Positions 52,161 to 61,672 of a stretch of DNA of 64,000 nt are shown here, piece after piece. Position 1 is the first letter of the stretch; every line of letters begins with the position of its first letter. Made by a program: the position numbers and the translations under genes. Origin of the DNA: Ruminococcaceae bacterium UBA7075 (GTDB lineage Bacteria; Bacillota; Clostridia; Oscillospirales; Acutalibacteraceae); contig DKZL01000050.1 of assembly GCA_002493635.1 (NCBI GenBank), positions 1 to 64,000 of the forward strand, in the 5' to 3' direction. A model generated the notes under the pieces. The model made no database searches, had not been told where the DNA came from, and saw only the letters and a list, made by a program, of their open reading frames with translations.

Positions 52161-53327
52161 TTATTTAATATATTGCTTTATCCATCCAACAGCTTGTTTA
52201 GCAGCTTTTCCATCATCAAATGGCATCCATACATCTTTTTTAAAATCAGATAACTTCTCCTGATAAACAGATTCATTAAAATTATTAATCAAAGTAATCA
52301 GTTCATCAACTGTATTACATTTAGGGAAAGGACAAATTTGATATAGATCGGATAAACCTCTTTTTTCAATGTATTCTTCATAGTCCAAAGTACATAAAAG
52401 CACAGGTTTATTCATAAGAGCAAAATCAAAAGTTATACCAGAATAATCTGTAATTAAGATATCAGATGAAATGATAAGCTCTTGAACATCAGGATAATGC
52501 GTTGCGCATATTATTTTGTCACTATACTCAATAAAATCAAACAGTTCTTCCGCATTTGGATGTAAGCGCACTAAAATTACAAACTTTTTATTGAATCTTG
52601 TTTCAAACGCAGAAATAATTTCTTTGAAGTCTTTCAAATACCCATCAATTGATTTATCATCACGAAATGTAGGTGCATATAAAATAATAGCTACATCCTT
52701 ATCAATATCTAACGTATTACGTACTTTTGCTGTTATCACACTTGCGCAATCAGTGAATAATACATCATTTCTTGGTTGACCAAATTCTAATATTTCTGTT
52801 TTAGGATTTAACCAAAAATATTTTCTATATTGCTCGCTACACAAAGCACAGGCCGATATTATTGCATCACATTCAAATCCATCTAATTTTGCACGCTCAA
52901 CGTATTCCTTATCAAGTTTGTCCTCCGCTTCGCCTTCGACTTTTTTAAAGCCCATACCACCATGCCAAGTCTGTATAAATATTTGTCCTTTGCGCTTGGG
53001 GATTCTCATTGACCATCTATTATTTCTAACTACAACTTTTGCTGTTGCCAATTCACGTGAAGCTTCATCAGAATAAGAAATTGCAGTTCTAACATAAGGA
53101 GGCATTTTAACCGAATCATTTTTCACAAGCCAAACTACATCCCACTTCAAATTCTGAGAAAAAATTTCTTCAGATATATATTTAGGATTATCTGCATAAC
53201 CTTTACCATCAAAATTATCAAATACAATCTTATTATTCTGAAGCAAATTGAATTTTTGTAATAATACCTGCTGTTTTGCTTTTTTATCTAATTTAATAAA
53301 TCGGGTAACTCTTTTTATTATATTCAT
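52161..53327 (-). CDS. CDP-glycerol:poly(glycerophosphate) transferase family (TagB/TagF)
   Basis: 388 residues. The family blocks are visible: KVVVRNNRWSMRIPKRKGQIFIQTWHGGMGFKK, LYAPTFRDDKSIDGYL, RLHPNAEE and DILITDYSGITFDFALMNKPVLLC. These transfer glycerol-phosphate or ribitol-phosphate units in teichoic-acid-like polymers. The start at 53327 follows GGAG. It sits next to the decayed tagD, so CDP-glycerol must come from another gene if it acts on that donor. Confidence 0.92.
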   Translation of the reverse strand: MNIIKRVTRFIKLDKKAKQQVLLQKFNLLQNNKIVFDNFDGKGYADNPKYISEEIFSQNLKWDVVWLVKNDSVKMPPYVRTAISYSDEASRELATAKVVVRNNRWSMRIPKRKGQIFIQTWHGGMGFKKVEGEAEDKLDKEYVERAKLDGFECDAIISACALCSEQYRKYFWLNPKTEILEFGQPRNDVLFTDCASVITAKVRNTLDIDKDVAIILYAPTFRDDKSIDGYLKDFKEIISAFETRFNKKFVILVRLHPNAEELFDFIEYSDKIICATHYPDVQELIISSDILITDYSGITFDFALMNKPVLLCTLDYEEYIEKRGLSDLYQICPFPKCNTVDELITLINNFNESVYQEKLSDFKKDVWMPFDDGKAAKQAVGWIKQYIK

Positions 53328-53420
53328 ATGTACTCCAATCAAACAATTACACTATATTATCTGAAACAATTCCCAATATACAAGCAACATTTAAAATATT
53401 CATAACCATGGACAATTGAT

Positions 53421-54335
53421 CTAAGATAAATAAGTTTTAATTATATACCAATAGAACGTATTTTTTGACTTAGTATAATCATTGTGATGATTTAGCTTAT
53501 GAAATTTCGATATTTTCATAATGTCATTCCATCTGTCTTGAGAAAACTTGTCGCCTAACTCAAACTGCAGTGTGTGTGGCGACTGGTTATTAAACACAGG
53601 AACCTTTTTCCAATCATCAGCATATCTTCGAGTAGAAATTGTAAAAAATATATGGAAAATAAAATAATTCTCTGCTTTGTCATGAGTTTTCCAATACTCA
53701 AATAGCAAATCTCTTGTAAGAACTAAAATTGGCTGATTGCTATGCGATGATATAAACCAATTAGAACAAACGATAGGCTCTATATCCATCCTTTTCAAAT
53801 CAATATTCTGATATAAAAAAAGCGGAGCATTTGTAATGGAGTCCGGTATATCATCGGATGTACATAAAACAGTAGCATCCGCCCATATGCCTCCATACTG
53901 ACATAAAAGTTGAATTCTCAATAAATCTGAGTAATGAGCATGACTAATCTTTCCTTCCTCATATTTCTTTTGAATATACTCCGGGAATACAACATATTGA
54001 GAAATATTATCATTCGACAATATTACTATTTCCTTGTGTGGGAAATTTTTTCTCATTGAATTGATACAAGCTTTTACCAAAGGCGGAGCATTATCTTCTC
54101 CTTGAAACCAGCAAATCCAAATCTTATTGCTTGCCTGAGATTTTTTCGTAATTTTTGCTCCACATTGAATCATATCAGCATATTTTTCTGTAAATTCATT
54201 GTATACATTATCTTGTTCAATCCTAGCAATAATATTTCGATTTTTTACTATAAACAAATGGTTTCGTATTCTGAATAACTTCAAAAACTGTAAAAAATCA
54301 TGGAGCCTTCTTATATTAGTTTTGAAAAAGTTCAT
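53421..54335 (-). CDS. Capsular polysaccharide synthesis glycosyltransferase (PF05704 type)
   Basis: 304 residues. The core KIWICWFQGEDNAPPLVKACINSMRKNFPHKEIVILSNDNI and HYSDLLRIQLLCQYGGIWADATVLCT, with the GGIWADAT metal-binding motif, match the capsule synthesis glycosyltransferase family (PF05704, GT32-like). The N-terminus is hydrophilic. AGGAGGGG precedes the ATG. Confidence 0.85.
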   Translation of the reverse strand: MNFFKTNIRRLHDFLQFLKLFRIRNHLFIVKNRNIIARIEQDNVYNEFTEKYADMIQCGAKITKKSQASNKIWICWFQGEDNAPPLVKACINSMRKNFPHKEIVILSNDNISQYVVFPEYIQKKYEEGKISHAHYSDLLRIQLLCQYGGIWADATVLCTSDDIPDSITNAPLFLYQNIDLKRMDIEPIVCSNWFISSHSNQPILVLTRDLLFEYWKTHDKAENYFIFHIFFTISTRRYADDWKKVPVFNNQSPHTLQFELGDKFSQDRWNDIMKISKFHKLNHHNDYTKSKNTFYWYIIKTYLS

Positions 54336-54354
54336 ACAGCCCCTCCTTTACTCA

Positions 54355-55635
54355 TTAACCTATTTTCTCAACTTCTGCATCTGGTAGTCTAATATTTCCC
54401 CAGTAACGCGTTGACCAAATAATATCATTATTATCGCAATCAATCAAACGTATAGGTATTCTTGCAGCAGGATTATCATAAGAATAATAATTTCCATTAC
54501 GATCAAAAAATATAATTTCAAAGCTAAAACAATATAACCCACACATAAGTTCATCAGTATTAAGCTTGAATTGTATTCTCTCTTCTTCACCAATATTCAG
54601 ATGGAATGTTTTTGACAGATAAGCGGCAATTTTTTCAGTGTTATTATGATCTTTTATTCTCATTACGCACTGAATTCCATCCATTTCAATTTTAGAACGA
54701 AGTGTCATCTCATACTCAATTTGTTCACCAACTCTAAACTCTGCCGTTTTTTTATTTAGAAAACGAAAATTTTCTACAAATATTTGTTTGCCAAAATGCA
54801 GATTTCTTTCTTTATTCTTATAATCATAGAAAACTGGGAAATCATCGGAATTACCTATACCCATATAAATATCAATGGCTTTTTCTACACTACCTTCAAA
54901 AATAATTTGTCCATGATCAAGTACAATGCATCTATCACATAACTTTCTGATTGTATTCATATTGTGACTAACATAAAGAACTGTTCGCCCATCCTGCTTA
55001 GCTGCATCACGCATTTTATCCAAGCACTTATTTTGGAATTTCATATCACCAACAGCCAGAACCTCATCCATAATCATTATCTCAGAATCAAGGTGAGCCG
55101 CAACTGAAAATGCAAGCTTAACATACATACCTGAGGAATAGCGTTTTACAGGAGTATCAATAAATTTTTCCATTTCCGCAAACTCAACAATCTGGTCAAA
55201 TTTTTTATCAATCTCATCTTTTGTCATACCGAGAATAGCACCATTCATATAGACATTTTCACGTCCTGTCAATTCGGGGTGAAAACCTGTTCCTACCTCC
55301 AGCATTGATGCAATTCTTCCATTATAACCAATAGCTCCTTTTGTCGGAGCAGTAACACGGCAAAGTAATTTTAAAAGTGTTGATTTTCCGGCACCATTAT
55401 GACCAATGATACCTACTGCCTCACCTTTTTTTACCTCAAATGATATGCCATCCAATGCAAGAAATCGCTCACCAATTTCAATATTAGTGTCTGAACCGAT
55501 TTTACTGTTAGGGTCTTCTTTCTTGCGAATACGGGCCCACAAAGACTGTAAATCACCTTTAAGCGTTCCTCCGCCAATGGCACCTAAACGGTATTCTTTT
55601 GAAACATTATCAATTTTAATTGCAATTTCGTCCAT
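54355..55635 (-). CDS. Polysaccharide/teichoic acid ABC exporter ATPase (TagH/Wzt type)
   Basis: 426 residues. Walker A GHNGAGKST (78-86), signature YSSGMYVKLAFSVAAH and Walker B IMIMDEVLAVGD belong to the teichoic-acid/O-antigen exporter class. A C-terminal domain (about 270-426) of the Wzt-C type (EYEMTLRSKIEMDG, GLYCFSFEIIFFDRNG) usually recognises the exported polymer. Start 55635 follows AGGAG; it overlaps no gene but the frame runs to 55650 within the permease stop. Confidence 0.94.
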   Translation of the reverse strand: MDEIAIKIDNVSKEYRLGAIGGGTLKGDLQSLWARIRKKEDPNSKIGSDTNIEIGERFLALDGISFEVKKGEAVGIIGHNGAGKSTLLKLLCRVTAPTKGAIGYNGRIASMLEVGTGFHPELTGRENVYMNGAILGMTKDEIDKKFDQIVEFAEMEKFIDTPVKRYSSGMYVKLAFSVAAHLDSEIMIMDEVLAVGDMKFQNKCLDKMRDAAKQDGRTVLYVSHNMNTIRKLCDRCIVLDHGQIIFEGSVEKAIDIYMGIGNSDDFPVFYDYKNKERNLHFGKQIFVENFRFLNKKTAEFRVGEQIEYEMTLRSKIEMDGIQCVMRIKDHNNTEKIAAYLSKTFHLNIGEEERIQFKLNTDELMCGLYCFSFEIIFFDRNGNYYSYDNPAARIPIRLIDCDNNDIIWSTRYWGNIRLPDAEVEKIG

Positions 55636-55646
55636 AGAAGTACTCC

Positions 55647-56507
55647 TCACACTGTATCCATAAATGTCTTCTCAATTCTGTTGAATAAAACAACACCAAT
55701 AAGGAATATTACAATGGTAGTCGCCCAACCAATAAAGTAATAATTCCATTCCATAGTTCCTATTCCCAAATATCCATATCTAAACAGATTTACAATAGAA
55801 GTTATCGGATTACACATATATAATGCATGCCATTTACCTCCCGGAGCAAATGCACCCATACTGAACATATCATACGCAATAGGAGAAGCATACATCCATA
55901 ACTGAGTTCCAAATGCAACAAGCATTGCCAAGTCACGATATTTTGTAGTTAGAGCAGAAACGATAATACCAAATCCTAAACTAAGTACGGCAAGCTGAAG
56001 TATCATCAAAGGCGTCATTAAAATCCAAAGGTTTGGATGAACACCTTGTCCGGTTACAGTATAGTAGACAAGAAAAATTATAAGAAACACATATTGAATA
56101 GCCAAACCTATCATTTCTGAAAAAACTGTAGAAATTGGCATTACAAGGCGCGGAAAATATACCTTTCCCATTATATGGCTGTTCGCTACAAATGTATTTG
56201 CTGTCTGAGTAAGGCAGCTGCTAAAATATGTCCAAAGTATTGTACCTGAAAGATAGAAAATAAATGAGGGAATTCCACCCGGTGCAAGTCCGGCAATGTT
56301 ACCAAACACCAATGTAAACACAACGGTTGTAAGCAACGGTTGTATAACAGCCCATATCGGACCAAGCACAGTCTGCTTATATTTTGAAACAAAATTCCGC
56401 TTTACAAAAAGAAAAATAAGGTCACGATATTCTAAAACCTGTTTTAATTTTAAATCAAACCACTTTGTCTTCGGCTGTATGACTGTTGAAAAATCTTCTT
56501 TCTTCAT
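55647..56507 (-). CDS. ABC exporter permease (TagG/Wzm type)
   Basis: 286 residues and about six helices, with YRDLIFLFVKRNFVSKYKQTVLGPIWAVIQPL at the start. This is the ABC-2 transporter permease for teichoic acid or O-antigen. Paired with the ATPase it moves undecaprenyl-linked polymer across the membrane. GGGAG precedes the start. Confidence 0.94.
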   Translation of the reverse strand: MKKEDFSTVIQPKTKWFDLKLKQVLEYRDLIFLFVKRNFVSKYKQTVLGPIWAVIQPLLTTVVFTLVFGNIAGLAPGGIPSFIFYLSGTILWTYFSSCLTQTANTFVANSHIMGKVYFPRLVMPISTVFSEMIGLAIQYVFLIIFLVYYTVTGQGVHPNLWILMTPLMILQLAVLSLGFGIIVSALTTKYRDLAMLVAFGTQLWMYASPIAYDMFSMGAFAPGGKWHALYMCNPITSIVNLFRYGYLGIGTMEWNYYFIGWATTIVIFLIGVVLFNRIEKTFMDTV

Positions 56508-56524
56508 AATAACTCCCTAAAATT

Positions 56525-57514
56525 TTATCTTTTTCTTATTTTATTATACAACTTATTCGTAGAATCTGCAAGTTTAGGCATAAGTAATTGAAATTTCATA
56601 TATAATCTGCCATGTCTATTATACCAACTCCATGAATTTTTTTCAAAGACAAGGAACAATGATTTTCTTCTGAGTTCATTATACTTTTTTCGGATTTCTA
56701 TATTATCTTTAGCATATATATTCCATTTTTCTAATTGAGATGAAAGCCTACAGACAGTGTCATTTTTCCATTCTTCATATTTATTTCTCTTTGTAAAATG
56801 ATAGCGATTAATTAACGCATCACCGTAATCTAACTTTCTTACATCAAATTTCCTTGACATAATACTTCCTTCACGCTGACGATAATAATACAGTTCATCT
56901 TCAATATAAGAAATTTTTTTGCATTGTGCAATTACATGATGAATAATAAATTCATCTTCATGCTGTTTACCAAAAGGAAACCGTAAAGTTCTAAAAATTT
57001 CTCTATTATAAAGTTTATTCATAGTAACTACGTAAGCACCGCTATTATGAATAAATAGATCTGCAATAAATTCATTTGAAGTGTAACATTTATTATGTGC
57101 TTTTTGATGCCATTGTTTGTTTTTTAACTGTTCACCGGAATCATACACACGTACATACTCACATACAGCTAAATCAGATTTATCCGAAACAATTCGTTTC
57201 ATTAACACTTCATACATGGTTGGAGCAATGTAATCATCACTATCCACAAAACCAATATATTCCCCTCTTGCTATATCCAGACCCGCATTTCTTGCGTCTG
57301 AAAGTCCGCCGTTTTCTTTGTGAATAACCACAACTCTGCTGTCCTGTTTTGCAAATTCATCACACATTGCCGGACAACTGTCAGGGGAACCGTCATCAAC
57401 TAAAATAAGTTCAAAGTTTTGATAGGTTTGCGATAAAATTGAATCGACGCATTCCTTCAGATATTTTTCAACCTTATAAATTGGTACTATAACAGAAATT
57501 TGGGGTGTATTCAT
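56525..57514 (-). CDS. GT2 glycosyltransferase
   Basis: 329 residues. QISVIVPIYKVEKYLKECVDSIL, LVDDGSPDS and FVDSDDYIAP mark the GT-A catalytic part; a long basic C-terminus follows. It belongs to the near-duplicate GT2 set of this cluster. GGGAGCAAAGGG precedes the ATG. Confidence 0.93.
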   Translation of the reverse strand: MNTPQISVIVPIYKVEKYLKECVDSILSQTYQNFELILVDDGSPDSCPAMCDEFAKQDSRVVVIHKENGGLSDARNAGLDIARGEYIGFVDSDDYIAPTMYEVLMKRIVSDKSDLAVCEYVRVYDSGEQLKNKQWHQKAHNKCYTSNEFIADLFIHNSGAYVVTMNKLYNREIFRTLRFPFGKQHEDEFIIHHVIAQCKKISYIEDELYYYRQREGSIMSRKFDVRKLDYGDALINRYHFTKRNKYEEWKNDTVCRLSSQLEKWNIYAKDNIEIRKKYNELRRKSLFLVFEKNSWSWYNRHGRLYMKFQLLMPKLADSTNKLYNKIRKR

Positions 57515-57547
57515 ACCCTTTGCTCCCTATAAAATATTTTTTTATAA

Positions 57548-58525
57548 TCAATGTCTTATTTTTTGGTATAATGAATAAATATAAGGCAGAAAAGGATACA
57601 CAAAAAATCTTATCATATTTGCTTTTTTTACATAATTCTTTTCTTTTACGCAGTGTAAGCTTTTCCTTACATATTTATCTTTGCAAACTTTAAAAACGCA
57701 ACGCATCATACTCAATTGTATTTTAAAATTTTTACCTTTTGCTGTTGCAAAATAGTCGTCACATACATACATTGCATTATTCCATACACGCATTAAAAAC
57801 AAATCATTATTTTCACCTATAACCTCTCCAATTTTCAAAACGCTTTTCATTGACCATTCAAATAATTTGGGTTCAAAAAAAGACGTAGCAGATAATGGGT
57901 TAGAACGATAAAAATAATTTGCATTTTGTAAAACTGTAACAGACTTACTTTGCAATAAATAATTTATGTTAAATAAAACGTCTTCACTACGTTTCATTTT
58001 CACATCAAAATTAAGATTATTTCTTCTAATAATTTCTTTCTTATATCTTCGACCCCAAATCATTCCTGTAGGAATATAATTAATTAACTCCGGACAAATA
58101 CGAACTTCGTCCATATTTGTCTTAAAGTACCTTTGTTTATGCTCACCCCACTCAAAATTTTTATTCTGCGAATAGTAACCGCTAACGACATAGTCGTCAT
58201 CTTTAGCTTCGTCAAAATATTCTAAATATGTATCGGAAACAAAATCATCACTATCAATAAAAGTAATATACTTTCCTTCTGCTTTTTTCATTCCCAAATT
58301 TCTTGCAGATGAAACACCACCGTTCTTTTTATGAATAACCACAATTCTACTGTCTTGTTTTTCAAATTCATCACACATTGCAGGGCAATCATCGGGCGAA
58401 CCGTCATCAACTAAAATGAGTTCAAAGTTTTTATATGTCTGAGCTAAAATAGAATCGACACATCTCTTTAAATATTTTTCAACATTATATACAGGCACTA
58501 TTATTGAAATATCAGGATTTTTCAT
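57548..58525 (-). CDS. GT2 glycosyltransferase
   Basis: 325 residues with IIVPVYNVEKYLKRCVDSILAQ, LVDDGSPDDCPAMCDEF and IDSDDFVSD. It is similar to the GT2 at 56525 over its first 100 residues, but its acceptor half differs (YIPTGMIWGRRYKKEII). AGGAGAG precedes the start. Confidence 0.93.
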   Translation of the reverse strand: MKNPDISIIVPVYNVEKYLKRCVDSILAQTYKNFELILVDDGSPDDCPAMCDEFEKQDSRIVVIHKKNGGVSSARNLGMKKAEGKYITFIDSDDFVSDTYLEYFDEAKDDDYVVSGYYSQNKNFEWGEHKQRYFKTNMDEVRICPELINYIPTGMIWGRRYKKEIIRRNNLNFDVKMKRSEDVLFNINYLLQSKSVTVLQNANYFYRSNPLSATSFFEPKLFEWSMKSVLKIGEVIGENNDLFLMRVWNNAMYVCDDYFATAKGKNFKIQLSMMRCVFKVCKDKYVRKSLHCVKEKNYVKKANMIRFFVYPFLPYIYSLYQKIRH

Positions 58526-58528
58526 ATA

Positions 58529-59707
58529 CTACTCTCCTATTAATTCTTCAATTTTCTCCATTAGCATTTTGTTCTCATTGTAAAACTCTGCCTTTTTATG
58601 AAAAAAGCTTATATCGTTAAATAACTGCGATGAATCAATAATTTTTTTTATGTTTTGAGCCAAATCAAATTCATCACAACTGCATATAATGCAGTTTTTC
58701 TGATTTTGAATAATTTCTTTTGCACCTAAAGTGTCAGTAGATAATATGGGTTTATCTAAAATCATAGCTTCTTTTATAGTCAAACCAAAAGATTCAAACC
58801 TGCTCGGCTGAACATACAAATCAGCCTGTTTTATATATGGATAAGGGTTTTCTTTCATACCCACCAAATTCACATATTCTTCCATATTTAATTCTGATAC
58901 TGTTTTTTTAACCTCCGGCATAGCAGGTCCATCCCCTACTATCCACCAACATACATTGGCAAATCCGTCTTTTACTAACTTAGCACAAGCCTTAACTGCA
59001 AGGTCCATTCCTTTTTCATGAGAAACACGTCCAACCGAAACAATATTGAGCTTTGCTTTGTCAAATTTCTCAAATGTAGGTTCGGCTGCTTTTGCACGAA
59101 TACCGTCAACATCCGTCAAATTGTGAATTGTAATTATTTTGTTTTCATATTTTGGTACAAATTTTCTTAGCTCCATAGCTTGATTTTCAGAAACAGCAAT
59201 AATTTTATCACATTTCTTATAAGCAATCTTATCGTGATAAACACGGTGCATTGCTCCATGATGATAGAACATCAAATACCTGTCTGCCTTAACACTACGG
59301 ATAGTAGTTTCTGCAACCACATCACTGTAAATTATTGCAGTGTCAAAATGTTTATCTTTCATCAAATCTCGGACAAAGCCGATATATAACCTATTTTCTA
59401 TCCATCGAATTATCGGAACCGTCCACATCAGCATTTTGTGCAATCGGGACGGATTGTCAGCTTTTTCTGTTAGATGATATAATTTCTGATACTCATATCC
59501 GGTACTAAATGTAACGGTCTGCTCACGATCAATAATCAGCAATTGACACTTTGAATTAATCTGCTCTATCATATCCAGCTCTGCGTGTAACACTAACAAA
59601 GTAACATCATAAGTATTATAATCAAAATTATTTAGCAAGTTGACCAATGCTGTTTCTATTCCGCCAATCCAAAGTGCTTTTGTTACAAAAATAATTTTCT
59701 TTTTCAT
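58529..59707 (-). CDS. GT4 glycosyltransferase
   Basis: 392 residues. The GT-B fold has KALWIGGIETALVNLLNN (acceptor side) and NIVSVGRVSHEKGMDLAVKAC...WWIVGDGPAMPEVKKTV with PSRFESFGLTIKEAMILDKPILSTD, the family donor motif EX7E. Starts overlap the next gene by four bases (ATGA), so they are coupled. Confidence 0.93.
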   Translation of the reverse strand: MKKKIIFVTKALWIGGIETALVNLLNNFDYNTYDVTLLVLHAELDMIEQINSKCQLLIIDREQTVTFSTGYEYQKLYHLTEKADNPSRLHKMLMWTVPIIRWIENRLYIGFVRDLMKDKHFDTAIIYSDVVAETTIRSVKADRYLMFYHHGAMHRVYHDKIAYKKCDKIIAVSENQAMELRKFVPKYENKIITIHNLTDVDGIRAKAAEPTFEKFDKAKLNIVSVGRVSHEKGMDLAVKACAKLVKDGFANVCWWIVGDGPAMPEVKKTVSELNMEEYVNLVGMKENPYPYIKQADLYVQPSRFESFGLTIKEAMILDKPILSTDTLGAKEIIQNQKNCIICSCDEFDLAQNIKKIIDSSQLFNDISFFHKKAEFYNENKMLMEKIEELIGE

Positions 59708-60618
59708 TTGACGCCAAGCATCCTTTTTATCTTATTTTTGACACGAATAACAAACTTTTTTCTGCGTTCTGCAGCAATCAATCTATTGTAATGCTTTTTA
59801 CATTTTGAAATGCATTTAGCACTATCATCGCTATATGTTTCTAACATATTCAATAATTCAATTTGCTGTTTGTATTTCAACTCACGTGTATAACGAGTAC
59901 CAAAGTGCAGCAAAATAGTATCTCCTTTTGGATCACATTCAACTCTTGCTCTTCCCTCAGTAATATCAATGCTCATACAGTCAACATATTCCCAATAACA
60001 GCATATCTTTTCTCTGTCAAATAAAACAGGGTGGCAACCATTGACAGCCATTGATAAGGCAATCAAAGGTTCATCGCCGGGAGTATCAAATTTTCCTTTA
60101 AATTTAAACTTATAATAATCTTCTACCAATGATTTTGCTGTCTGAAAAATCTTGTTGCACATTTCCCCTTTACGCATATAGTAAATTCCACCATGCAAGC
60201 CAACAATATATGAAACCTTACTTTTCAAATCACCCAGATTCTCATATTCAAACCAACCGGTTTTATCATCTAATGGAAGAGTTCTGCCAAAACACGAAAA
60301 ATCATCAGCATTGTCAAAACAATCAAATATCTTATTCAAATCTCCAAAAGCAAGGCAGTCAGAATCAATAAAAATATTGATATCATAAGGTAGATATTCG
60401 CCTAAACTTAACTTATCCAGATAAGAATTATTGGCTCCGTTTTTTAGTATCAAAACATCATCAAATTCAGCCGTATATTCATTTTCACGGTCTGCCAAAA
60501 TAGCAAACGGCAAAGGGCGATCACTGAAAAATCGATAAGAATGAAGCAAATTTTTTGCCAGTCGATAATAATCTTCACTGCCGGTTGCAAGCGTAATAAA
60601 TCCTTTTGTTATATCCAT
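59704..60618 (-). CDS. GT8-like glycosyltransferase
   Basis: 304 residues. A GT-A type domain begins MDITKGFITLATGSEDYYRLAKNLLHSYRFF. The DSD metal motif lies in INIFIDSDCLAFGDL (about 82-96), and a HFGTRYT-like His occurs near the end. It resembles GT8-like sugar transferases; the sugar is unknown. Start 60618 follows AGAGAGG; the longer frame to 60696 overlaps the stealth gene. Confidence 0.8.
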   Translation of the reverse strand: MDITKGFITLATGSEDYYRLAKNLLHSYRFFSDRPLPFAILADRENEYTAEFDDVLILKNGANNSYLDKLSLGEYLPYDINIFIDSDCLAFGDLNKIFDCFDNADDFSCFGRTLPLDDKTGWFEYENLGDLKSKVSYIVGLHGGIYYMRKGEMCNKIFQTAKSLVEDYYKFKFKGKFDTPGDEPLIALSMAVNGCHPVLFDREKICCYWEYVDCMSIDITEGRARVECDPKGDTILLHFGTRYTRELKYKQQIELLNMLETYSDDSAKCISKCKKHYNRLIAAERRKKFVIRVKNKIKRMLGVK

Positions 60619-60655
60619 ATTAGTTCCTCTCTTCATACCATAGAAGAAAACAAAA

Positions 60656-61657
60656 TTACTTTTCAAAAATACTTTTAGTCGGAAGAATTTTTTCAAACGA
60701 CTCTACTAATCTGATTTTCAAAATTTCAAAATCAATTTCTTCTTCCGGATCATTCAGACAAATATAGTCATGACTTTGCTTTTCAATCGCCAAGCAAAGC
60801 TCATCAATTGTATTCTCATTTATCGAAGCAACTAAGTTATCTATTACCGCCGGTGAGAACTGACCACTTGCGATTTGCCACCAAAGTACTACCCACTGGT
60901 TCACATTATCGCTTGTACGAAAACGATCACGACAAGTAGATACCAGTTTTTCAGGTTCAGCTTCCCATATTTCCCTAAAACTTTCCTTAAGATATGCAGC
61001 AGGTGCATGAAGATTCTTAAATCCTGTAAAATAATCCGGATACAGTTTCTCTAAAATAAGAGTACGCAAATTGTCCTTCCAACGGTAACACTTATCTCTA
61101 TATTTTTTCCCATACTTATTTACAGAATCTCTTTTTGGAAAATTAGCATTGATAATTCCGAGGTTATTAACCACAGCATGCTGCCAAGTGCCGATATTTC
61201 CAACCAATTCAACAGGCACTTCTCCACCGTAAGTACAAGGTAACCCATTCTTAAAGAAATCCTCCGGCTGAAATTTCCTGAGCATAAACATATCGTCATT
61301 AAAATAAACAAAATGCTCTGATAAATCAGGGATACGGTGTATGTTCATCTCTATTGTATGTGAGCTGAATGTCGGAAGATATTCCTCGGGAATAAATTCG
61401 CTATGCTTTACAACATTAAGCTTGGGAGAATCTAAATTCAAAAATTTCGGAGTATGCCCCCATGTTACAAAATGGATTTTTCTAACCCACGGAGCAAATT
61501 TTTCTACTGAGCGAAACCAATATGGCAATAATCCCCAATCACGATAACGATTAACCGAGTTATTTTCATTTTCCGTATGCGGTTGATATTTACTTTTTTC
61601 AGCCTGCCATGCAGGATCATTACCATCAACCCACAAGATGACAAAATCAATATCCAT
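60656..61657 (-). CDS. Stealth-family sugar phosphotransferase
   Basis: 333 residues with the conserved regions of Stealth proteins: CR1 IDFVILWVDGNDPAW, CR2 RDWGLLPYWFRSVEKFAPWVRKIHFVTWG...VVKHSEFIPEEYLPTFSSHTIEMNIHRIPDLSEHFVYFNDDMFML, CR3 near LHAPAAYLKES, and CR4 in the end. Family knowledge: these transfer hexose-1-phosphate units to a polymer, giving phosphodiester links, as in meningococcal capsules. GGTGATTT precedes the ATG. Confidence 0.92.
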   Translation of the reverse strand: MDIDFVILWVDGNDPAWQAEKSKYQPHTENENNSVNRYRDWGLLPYWFRSVEKFAPWVRKIHFVTWGHTPKFLNLDSPKLNVVKHSEFIPEEYLPTFSSHTIEMNIHRIPDLSEHFVYFNDDMFMLRKFQPEDFFKNGLPCTYGGEVPVELVGNIGTWQHAVVNNLGIINANFPKRDSVNKYGKKYRDKCYRWKDNLRTLILEKLYPDYFTGFKNLHAPAAYLKESFREIWEAEPEKLVSTCRDRFRTSDNVNQWVVLWWQIASGQFSPAVIDNLVASINENTIDELCLAIEKQSHDYICLNDPEEEIDFEILKIRLVESFEKILPTKSIFEK

Positions 61658-61672
61658 AATAAATCACCAAAC

